Shown here one piece after another: positions 28,789 through 39,501 of a stretch of 64,000 nucleotides of DNA. The stretch is from the NCBI RefSeq assembly GCF_020966775.1, contig NZ_JAJKFV010000012.1:124001-188000 (forward strand), read 5' to 3'. Within the stretch, counting starts at the first letter, position 1. Every line of letters starts with the position of its first letter. The position numbers and the translations under genes are program-made. Origin of the DNA: Rhodopirellula halodulae (GTDB taxonomy: Bacteria > Planctomycetota > Planctomycetia > Pirellulales > Pirellulaceae). The notes under the pieces were generated by a model. The model was not told where the DNA came from, ran no database searches, and saw nothing but the letters and a program-made list of their open reading frames with translations.

Positions 28789-28847
28789 GGCTGGACTGCA
28801 ATGGAAAGATTGTAAAAAAGGTCGAAATGAAAGGAAGTCGTCCGAAA

Positions 28848-29606
28848 TCAGGACGTTTTGATGGGGTTGGATCGCTGCAATCCGCCGGCCGAAATTGCGG
28901 AACTCAGCAACCAGTCTCGTAGCCGATCATTGGCCGTCGGAACCGCGCGATCCGATTTGCGTGCCGGCGGGCCCGCGTGCGGCTGGTCGATTCGCGACCA
29001 CGCGTCGGCTGGCTTGACCGATGGCCGATCAATGCGGTCACTCGCTTGTTCCACTGCCGCCGCAGGAATTGCTCCGTCGGGTGTGACTTGCTCAGGTTTG
29101 CGGCTGACCAACCGCGAGGTCACCAAACAGGCTTGTACCTCGTGGATTCCCAGCGCGTGGTCGACGCGTCGCCACAAGTCCGCATGTTGGACTTCCACAC
29201 GACGGCCAAAGTGGTCCCAAACGAAATCGCTGCGGCGCCAACGCGGCAACGAATCCGTCAGCGAACGAATCAGATAGCGATTGTGACTGAGCAACGTGAT
29301 CGTCGAAGGACCGTCCATTGCTTCCAGTCCGCGAACGGCGGCCAGCAATGACAGGCGATTCAGATCACCGAACTCTTGGTCGTCAGCTTCCATCACCGGT
29401 CGACCATCGGACGTTTCAATCACGAATTGCCAACGACCATCGGTGAGCGACGTGCTGTGTGCGGAAACCACCAGAAGAAACGTCGAGCGTGGCGGAGGTG
29501 TTGCCGGATTGAAATCCGGATCACCGAGTTCCGACGCCATCGAAGCGAACTCTTCGAGCGATTGCAAAGGATCCATCATGGTTTGGGTTGCCATAGTTAA
29601 CGTCAT
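28848..29606 (-). CDS. RNase HI-like protein lacking catalytic residues
   Basis: A 252-residue protein; ATG at 29606 is preferred, 29594 also possible, and the frame is open further upstream without support. Residues about 35-150 align by eye with E. coli RNase HI: GDLNRLSLLAAVRGLEAM with TTNNRMELMAAIVALEAL, and HADLWRRVDHALGIHEV with NVDLWQRLDAALGQHQI. The catalytic carboxylates are replaced: first Asp by a residue of VSAHS, Glu48 by Ser, Asp70 by His, and the final Asp region is not conserved. The C-terminal 80 residues are Pro/Ala/Arg-rich and probably disordered. A binding rather than nuclease function is inferred. Confidence 0.75.
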   Translation of the reverse strand: MTLTMATQTMMDPLQSLEEFASMASELGDPDFNPATPPPRSTFLLVVSAHSTSLTDGRWQFVIETSDGRPVMEADDQEFGDLNRLSLLAAVRGLEAMDGPSTITLLSHNRYLIRSLTDSLPRWRRSDFVWDHFGRRVEVQHADLWRRVDHALGIHEVQACLVTSRLVSRKPEQVTPDGAIPAAAVEQASDRIDRPSVKPADAWSRIDQPHAGPPARKSDRAVPTANDRLRDWLLSSAISAGGLQRSNPIKTS

Positions 29607-30122
29607 GCGTTCAATGCGTTGGAGCGATCGGTCTGGCGGCGGCCCTCCAGTTCTCGCCCGGATCCTTGGACGAAAAGGGCCGCCGCATCGCTGTTCACGC
29701 ATCGATTGCTGGGGAGGGGAAAGCAATGAGACGCGATCCATCGGTGCCAGTCGTACAGGGGACGTTGTTGGTCAATTGACCCGGGGCAGCTCACTCAGCC
29801 TGCCAAATTCAATGCGACCGCCTGTCGACAAGAGTTGCTTTCGTCCTGACGAGGCTCGCCGGCAGAGCTTTCCTGCTCAAAAAGCTTTGCGCGAATTACC
29901 ACGTGAACGCGCAATCGTTGAAGGCTGAACAACCCGCAAACTGACCCCGAGGCAAGCCGTTCGCGCGAGCATTGAAACGCAAGGGTTGTGGCTCATTGGC
30001 CTACGTCGCGAGCGAAACGAAGCGGTAGGTTCGGTTCCACCGAACGTCACCCTCAACGCTCCAATCAACCTTCCACCGCCATTCCTCGTGCTCGCTCAAA
30101 CGTGCCCCGAGGCACCATGCGA
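29607..30122. other. About 0.5 kb intergenic, one REP-like palindrome
   Basis: No supported gene; open frames here lack start signals or domain features. A + strand GTAG palindrome lies at 30025-30045 (stem TTCGGT-TCC-ACCGAA), of the same sequence family as those at 45.9-46.1 kb. The rest should include the promoter of the RNase H-like gene and the 3' region of coaX. Confidence 0.6.
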
Positions 30123-31031
30123 CTACCCTTTTTCGGGCTGCAACAAATCCAACAACGCTCGGGCCACCAAATGCGGTTCTTCGACCGCATCGAGATCGCT
30201 TGGCAACGCATCGACCAAACATCCCGCGTCACCCCCGGTGACGACCAAGGTTGCCGCACCACCGTACAAACGCACCAGACGTTCAACCGCGCCCGCCACG
30301 GAAGCGAGCACGCCCAAACGCATCGCAGCGACGGTGTCTCGCCCCGGACCTTCCGGCATTTCGCGACAGCGATGCGACGCCCAATCCAACTTTGGCAGTG
30401 CATCTGTACCGGCAGCCAACGCAGCCGTCTGCATTTCCAAACCAGGCAAGATCGCTCCGCCGCAGAAGACGCCTTCGTCAGACACAAAGTCCACCGTCAC
30501 CGTGGTTCCCGCATCAACAATGATCAACGGCGACGCGTGCCGACGAAACGCGGCCTCCGCCCCCAACAAGCGGTCGATGCCAACGCGATCGGGATAAACC
30601 ACATCGATCTGCAATTGAATGTCTTCGTAGGTGACGAAGCGAACTCGCACACAATCAAAAAAGGCTTCATCCAAAGCCGCGACCAAAGGCTCCGCGGATC
30701 CTCGGTTCACACTTGCGATTCGGATGTCGTAGCAAACCGAGTCGCAATCTTGCGAACGACAAGACGCCACCTTCTCCGCGAGATCTTTCAAATGCTCGAT
30801 GCACTTCGTGATCCATTCCGGATCGCGAAGCGAAATGGAACGCAGGAGAGGCCCTTTCGTCGTCGTTTTTTCACCACCGGCTGAAACGTCAACCGCGGAT
30901 TGCGTAACGACCTTGATCGCCGTGTTGCCAACGTCGATTCCAACGCGAACCATCACGACGTCGCATGTCGAATCGTTGAATTCCGCTTGGGTATTGTGTG
31001 GCGAAGTGTCCTCAGGCATCGGTGAATTCAT
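30123..31031 (-). CDS. coaX: Type III pantothenate kinase
   Basis: ATP-dependent phosphorylation of pantothenate, first step of coenzyme A synthesis. ASKHA-fold motifs are VGIDVGNTAIKV (phosphate 1), GIDRLLGAEAAFRR, LIIVDAGTTVTVDFV (phosphate 2) and FCGGAILPGLEMQ, then LVVTGGDAG. The ATG at 31031 lies four bases after the obg stop with a GAGG in between, so coupling is likely; an ATG at 30953 (MVRVGIDVG) would match the normal family start and remove 26 polar residues. Alternative identities are unlikely because the motif set is specific. Confidence 0.9.
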   Translation of the reverse strand: MNSPMPEDTSPHNTQAEFNDSTCDVVMVRVGIDVGNTAIKVVTQSAVDVSAGGEKTTTKGPLLRSISLRDPEWITKCIEHLKDLAEKVASCRSQDCDSVCYDIRIASVNRGSAEPLVAALDEAFFDCVRVRFVTYEDIQLQIDVVYPDRVGIDRLLGAEAAFRRHASPLIIVDAGTTVTVDFVSDEGVFCGGAILPGLEMQTAALAAGTDALPKLDWASHRCREMPEGPGRDTVAAMRLGVLASVAGAVERLVRLYGGAATLVVTGGDAGCLVDALPSDLDAVEEPHLVARALLDLLQPEKG

Positions 31032-31035
31032 GACC

Positions 31036-32334
<1,299 letters not shown>

Positions 32335-32396
32335 TCACCTCGTCCGATGAATTCGCGGGGGAAAAGCTAGTCGCTAACCGCTAGTAGCTTTTTGCT

Positions 32397-34567
<2,171 letters not shown>

Positions 34568-34568
34568 T

Positions 34569-35198
34569 TCAATTCTTGGGTGCGAAAAAACGACGACGCG
34601 CTCGACGCGTTCCCAACACCCCAGCGCCGAACGCGCAAAATGCCAAGGATGTCGGCTCGGGCACGGCGACGACCTGAACATTGTCGAACTGAAAGGCGTT
34701 TCCGGCAGTACGAACCCAACTTACTGACGTGACCGCATCAAAATCAGGATTAAACGCGAAAGTCTCAAGCTCATTTGAACTCGGAACTGATCCTACCGCG
34801 GCAATTGTAACTGTTTGGTTGGCTACCTCGGTAAGTCCATTGAAGCCTCTGAATTGAACAGAAAAGCCGCCGAGTTGATTTACATTTAATCTTGCTAAAT
34901 CGATCGAATTAAACGCAAACTCAAACCCACTGGAATTGGCAATCGTTACAGTCGCGCTAGGGATGTTCGCGTAGAACGCGGTACTTCCGGTATAGCTGTC
35001 GTCTCCTAGCAAGAGGCTGCGGAACGCATCAGTGCTTACGTCCAATTCAAAACCGTCCTCGAAATAAGGTGGAGACTCAATGGGTGCCGGAGCTGAACTC
35101 GAATCTACTGAGTCAAAATCAATCACTACCGCGGCGTTCGAGCTCGTCGCGAGAAGTAACTGGACGCCTAGCCCCAGAAGGACAATAAGTCGGCACAT
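34569..35198 (-). CDS. PEP-CTERM sorted secreted protein
   Basis: A 209-residue protein with an N-terminal signal peptide ending near SSNAA, a beta-rich central domain, and a C-terminal sorting signal: VAVPEPTSLAF, a short hydrophobic stretch, then a basic cluster (TRRARRR). This tripartite tail is recognised by an exosortase. The central part resembles the extracellular lectin-like domains common among such proteins but no specific function is recognisable. The local sequence around 34700-35150 is noticeably less GC-rich than neighbours. Confidence 0.88.
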   Translation of the reverse strand: MCRLIVLLGLGVQLLLATSSNAAVVIDFDSVDSSSAPAPIESPPYFEDGFELDVSTDAFRSLLLGDDSYTGSTAFYANIPSATVTIANSSGFEFAFNSIDLARLNVNQLGGFSVQFRGFNGLTEVANQTVTIAAVGSVPSSNELETFAFNPDFDAVTSVSWVRTAGNAFQFDNVQVVAVPEPTSLAFCAFGAGVLGTRRARRRFFAPKN

Positions 35199-35367
35199 TG
35201 CGTTTCCAAGTAATCAGAGGTTCTCTTTATTCGCCAGATGAAGTACCTAACCACCCGCGACCTCGATGGATGTTACTCCGAACTTGGGGGGGGATGTTGT
35301 CGTTAGAGACCAAAATGACCTTTATTTCTAATTTTTACAGGAGCCGCGTTTTAGTCGCTGGTTCGGT

Positions 35368-36057
35368 TCACTCCTCCCGGAACCGATACCCCACTCCTCG
35401 CACTGTTTCCACCAGATCAGCGTGTTCGCTCATCTTTTTGCGGAGGGCTCGGACGTGGACGTCGATCGTTCGCTCCAGGACCATGGTGTCTTCGCCGAGG
35501 GCCGCGTCGACTAGTTCGCTGCGGTCGAAGGCTCGTCCTGGCTGACGAATCAACGTGTCTAGCAAGCGAAATTCGCTCTTGGTCAGTTTGACCGCTTCGC
35601 CTTCGATAGTGGCCACAAACCGGCGGCGATCCACGGTCACGCCGCAACGAGAAATCGCGTCCGCGTCATCCAAGCTCGGTTCGCGACGTCGCAGTAACGC
35701 TTTGATTCGCTGCAGCAACACCTTGTAGCTCTCGACCGGCTTGACCACATAGTCATCCGCTCCGACCGCGAAACCGACGACTTGGTCGGACTCTTCGCCC
35801 AAAGCACTCAGCATCAAAATCAGCGTGTCTTTTGTCGTCGCGTCAGATCGCAACTGCTTGCAGACTTCCACGCCGCTCAGGATTGGCAGGTCCACATCCA
35901 GGACCACCACGTCCGGCAGGTACAGTTTGGCCTGGTTCAACGCTTCGCGGCCATCGGCAGCTCGGTACACCTCGTAACCAGCTCGTTTCAGCTGGTATTC
36001 CAACGTTTCGACCAACGGCCGGTAATCTTCAACGATGAGAACTTTGGTTTTTGACAT
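35368..36057 (-). CDS. OmpR/PhoB-family response regulator
   Basis: A 229-residue regulator. The receiver has VLIVEDYRP, the phospho-acceptor Asp54 in VVLDVDLP and the conserved Lys in DDYVVKPVE. The C-terminal winged helix is VKLTKSEFRLLDTLIRQPGRAFDRSELVDAALGED followed by RTIDVHVRALRKKM and the ending VRGVGYRF. No histidine kinase gene is adjacent. Upstream is about 250 bases without a gene, where its promoter should lie. Confidence 0.95.
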   Translation of the reverse strand: MSKTKVLIVEDYRPLVETLEYQLKRAGYEVYRAADGREALNQAKLYLPDVVVLDVDLPILSGVEVCKQLRSDATTKDTLILMLSALGEESDQVVGFAVGADDYVVKPVESYKVLLQRIKALLRRREPSLDDADAISRCGVTVDRRRFVATIEGEAVKLTKSEFRLLDTLIRQPGRAFDRSELVDAALGEDTMVLERTIDVHVRALRKKMSEHADLVETVRGVGYRFREE

Positions 36058-36304
36058 TCGTCCGCATGCTGCGTGGGGAGAGGAGATTCATATCTTCCGG
36101 ACGGTGTGTAGTTTCGTTGAAGATGTGAAATTTCGCACCACCCACAAACCGCCGATTCGTTGAAGGTTTGATGAAGTTCTGGTCCGCAATCGACCATTGA
36201 AAGCGATCGAAATCCATCGATTCAGGACTCGCGAATCCGCTTTCTTGCCAGCCCATGGCAGCTTCCCATCACTTCGAATTCTATCCGACACAGAGCCCGG
36301 CGGC

Positions 36305-37081
36305 TCATCCGAGCTGAAAAAATCGCCTCGCGTTCGCGGTGGTCGCTTCTGCCAATTGTCGCGTCGGCACGTTGCGAACGTCGGCCAAACACTTCAGCAC
36401 ATGCTCCACACGAGCCGGCTCGTTGGGTCGTTTTCCCCTCAGTGGTTCAGGCGACAAATACGGCGAATCGGTTTCGATCAGCAACCGGTCCTCGGGAACG
36501 CGTTTGGCTACCTCCCGCAGATCATCGCTTTTCTTGAAAGTGACCATCCCCGCGAAGCTGATCATCAACCCCATTTCTAAACACCGCTCAGCCAGTTCCC
36601 AGTCTCCCGTGAACGAATGCATCACCGCCGCGGGCAGATGTTCCTGTCGAGCCAACTGGTCGACGATCAATTCACCACTTTCACGCATGTGGATCACCAT
36701 CGGCAACTTGCTTCGCACCGCCAAATCAATGTGCTGATCAAACGCGGTTTGTTGCTGATCGATCGGCGTGTCATCCCAATAACAATCCAGTCCCGTTTCG
36801 CCGATTCCTCGAACACCGGGTGAATTCACCAATTTTTCGATCTCAGCAAAGTCCTCCGGTGATGATTCCGCCACCGTGTTCGGCTGGATCCCAATAACGG
36901 CATGCAGATAGTCGGGATACTCCGACGCTAGCTCGACGGCTCGGCGACTGGTCGCCAAATCGATCCCGATGACGCCGATGCCAACCACGCCCGCGTCTCT
37001 CGAACGTGCCACCACCTCCGCCACGTTGTCTTGGAAGTCTTTCGAATTGAGGTGAGCATGAGTGTCAAACAAAGGAAGCAT
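36305..37081 (-). CDS. tatD: TatD-family metal-dependent deoxyribonuclease
   Basis: TIM-barrel amidohydrolase-like nuclease of 258 residues. Metal ligands are visible in FDTHAHLN near the N-terminus, IGETGLDCYWD, VIHMRE, MHSFTGD and IETDSPYLSPEPLRGKRNEP-type region near the C-terminus. The family is a 3'-5' exonuclease implicated in DNA and RNA quality control. Size and motifs are complete. The gene stands alone. Confidence 0.93.
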   Translation of the reverse strand: MLPLFDTHAHLNSKDFQDNVAEVVARSRDAGVVGIGVIGIDLATSRRAVELASEYPDYLHAVIGIQPNTVAESSPEDFAEIEKLVNSPGVRGIGETGLDCYWDDTPIDQQQTAFDQHIDLAVRSKLPMVIHMRESGELIVDQLARQEHLPAAVMHSFTGDWELAERCLEMGLMISFAGMVTFKKSDDLREVAKRVPEDRLLIETDSPYLSPEPLRGKRPNEPARVEHVLKCLADVRNVPTRQLAEATTANARRFFQLG

Positions 37082-37411
37082 GAACGTGCCAGATCAAATG
37101 AGAACAAGAGTGCGTCACCATTTTGTCCGCTTTGGTGTCTCTGGCCAGCACCCAACCATTCGTCGCGAGCAACGTGCGAGAGAAACTGCAACGATTGCGA
37201 AAACAAAATCGCTTCCAACCATCACGCCACCCAACTCCCAACAAACTGCCGTGAAAGCGAACATGCAAACTCAGAATTCGCGTTGTCAGCTGATACATTG
37301 GGGGCACGCTGACCACTAGCCAATTGAACTGAATCGAATTTGCAATCGATGATCGCGTCAGTCGTCTCCTGCCCACCGTTCCCGATCCGCATCGACAGGT
37401 CCCCGCCCAAG
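37082..37411. other. Intergenic region, nothing recognised
   Basis: About 330 bases between divergent tatD and sulfatase genes. It should contain both promoters; I see no palindromic repeat, RNA gene or protein-like frame. Confidence 0.5.
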
Positions 37412-39397
37412 ATGGATGCCAATCTGCTCTGCTTCCCAAGCACTCGACATGGATTTCATTGGACGCCTGCTTTCCAACGCTTGGAGGTTGTCCGGTGCGT
37501 GACTTGGCTCGCGTTTTCGATTCTAGCCACCGGAGCCCAAGCACAATCGGACCCATTGGGCGAAGACGAGGAATCGGCGGCGCGGCGACCGAACATCGTT
37601 TGGATCATGTCGGAAGACAACTCCAAGCACTATCTCAAGCACTTCGACGATTCGGGCGTCGAAGCTCCCGCGATTGAGGCGATGGCCAAACATGGCGTGA
37701 CGTTCGACCGAGCGTTCAGCAACGCTCCCGTTTGCTCCACCGCCCGCACAACCTTGATCACCGGTTGCTACGGACCTCGCATCGGAACGCAGTTCCACCG
37801 GCGAACTCAACCCGCCACCCTGCCGATCAACGTCGAGATGTTTCCGGCGTGGTTGCGTGCCGCGGGGTACTACACGACCAACAACGCAAAAGAAGACTAC
37901 AACGCGAAACCTCGTTTGCAGCCCTGGGACGATTCTTCACGCAAAGCAAGTTGGCGCAATCGGCCGACGCCGGACACTCCGTTCTTTCACGTGGTCACCT
38001 TCGCCGACTCGCATGAAGGCCGCTTGCACTTCCCTTTGGAAAAGCTCGAGAAGCCGACCGACTTCGACCAAGCCACCGTTGAGCTACAGCCCTACTTCCC
38101 AGACACCAAACTGTTTCGTTACACGGCGGCGTTCTACCGCGACCGGATGAGCATCATCGACAACAAAGTCGCTGGCGTGATCTCGCAACTTGAGCAAGAC
38201 GGACAACTTGAGAACACCTTTGTCTTCTACTTTGGCGACCACGGCGGTGTGCTGCCTCGCGGCAAAGGTTACATCTACGAATCTGGTCTGCATGTGCCAT
38301 TGGTGATTCGTGTCCCCGACAATTATCGCGATTTGGTCGACCGCGAACTCGGCAGTCGAACGCAAGGCTTCGTCTCGTTCATCGATTTTGCACCAACCGT
38401 TCTGAACCTGGCCGGACTCGATCCGCAATCCGCCGGCCCAATCGACGGACAAGCGTTCCTGGGCCCCAACGTGACGGCGGCCGAAGTGGATTCACGCAAC
38501 ACGACGTTTGGTTACGCGGACCGAATGGATGAAAAGTACGACTTGGTTCGCTCCGTTCGTATCGGCGACTGGAAATTGATCCGCGCATTTGAATCGTTTC
38601 AACCTGACGCGATGTGGGCCGACTATCGCTATGAAATGCTCGCCTACCAACAGTGGAAAGATCGCTACGAAACCGGGAAGCTGAACGAGGTCCAGTCGCA
38701 ATTCTTCGAGCCTCGCCAGCCAGAATTGTTGTTCAACTTGGCCGACGATCCACATGAGGTGAACAACCTCGCTGACGACCCGCAACACGGCGATGAACTG
38801 ATCCGCCTGCGTCAAGAATTGACGACTCATCTGAAAGCCACCAACGATCTGGGCTTCCTTACCGAATCACGCATGTTGGATGTCTTGGATGCCCCCGTCG
38901 AGAACGGAAAAGCATTGTCAGACGAAATCGCGACCTACATCAACACCGCCAACATTGCGATCGAACCGTGGGAAGAAGCCAGCAAAGAATTGTTGGCAAC
39001 CATCAACAGCGGCGATCTGCTTCAGCGTTACTGGGCTCTTGCCGCCGCAAGCTCCATCGCCGCGGCAGATCCAGCCGCCAAAGGTGACATGGCCGCCGAC
39101 GCGACGTTTGCCAAACTGGTCCGCCGCCGTATGTTGGATGTGGAACCGCTGGTTGCAGCGCGAGCCGCCCAACTCAGTGCGATTCTTGACCTGGATGATC
39201 CCCGCCCCGTCTTTCAAAGAGCGTTGAAACAAACGCAATCGCCAACGGAAGCGTTGCAGATCTTCAACATGGTCCGCCAAGTCACCGAGATGAACGAAGC
39301 AACGTATCCGATGAACAGCAAACTGTTCTCGTTGCCGTTCGTTCCAGATTCGAAAGGCTTGATCCAACAACACCTGGACCACCTCGACCGGCCTTGA
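37412..39397 (+). CDS. Secreted sulfatase with variant formylglycine motif
   Basis: Type I sulfatase of about 661 residues. The start is uncertain: the ATG at 37412 is used, but a start nearer the hydrophobic signal peptide that ends at TGAQAQ is possible. The core begins RRPNIVWIMSEDNS with the metal Asp, has the modification-site segment APVCSTARTTLITG, a YFGDHGG metal site and a C-terminal segment DPHEVNNLADDP. In place of the usual C-x-P/A-x-R the motif is C-S-T-A-R. The last 180 residues form an additional helical domain. It probably cleaves sulfate esters of marine polysaccharides; the exact substrate is unknown. Confidence 0.88.
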   Translation: MDANLLCFPSTRHGFHWTPAFQRLEVVRCVTWLAFSILATGAQAQSDPLGEDEESAARRPNIVWIMSEDNSKHYLKHFDDSGVEAPAIEAMAKHGVTFDRAFSNAPVCSTARTTLITGCYGPRIGTQFHRRTQPATLPINVEMFPAWLRAAGYYTTNNAKEDYNAKPRLQPWDDSSRKASWRNRPTPDTPFFHVVTFADSHEGRLHFPLEKLEKPTDFDQATVELQPYFPDTKLFRYTAAFYRDRMSIIDNKVAGVISQLEQDGQLENTFVFYFGDHGGVLPRGKGYIYESGLHVPLVIRVPDNYRDLVDRELGSRTQGFVSFIDFAPTVLNLAGLDPQSAGPIDGQAFLGPNVTAAEVDSRNTTFGYADRMDEKYDLVRSVRIGDWKLIRAFESFQPDAMWADYRYEMLAYQQWKDRYETGKLNEVQSQFFEPRQPELLFNLADDPHEVNNLADDPQHGDELIRLRQELTTHLKATNDLGFLTESRMLDVLDAPVENGKALSDEIATYINTANIAIEPWEEASKELLATINSGDLLQRYWALAAASSIAAADPAAKGDMAADATFAKLVRRRMLDVEPLVAARAAQLSAILDLDDPRPVFQRALKQTQSPTEALQIFNMVRQVTEMNEATYPMNSKLFSLPFVPDSKGLIQQHLDHLDRP

Positions 39398-39501
39398 AGC
39401 TCAACGGATCAGCGAGCGTCGCCCGTTAACTCACGAAGCCTGCCACCTCACGAAGCCGGCCGGGAACGCGTCAATCGGCGTTCCCGCAAGCCCGCACCTC
39501 G

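Noticed and set aside
29603-29928. Open frames upstream of the RNase H-like gene
   Set aside because: Arg/Pro-rich frames in all phases with no family resemblance; typical noise in GC-rich sequence.
37340-37411. N-terminal extension of the sulfatase from 37340
   Set aside because: The extra residues precede the signal peptide, lack a ribosome binding site and have no similarity to sulfatase N-termini.
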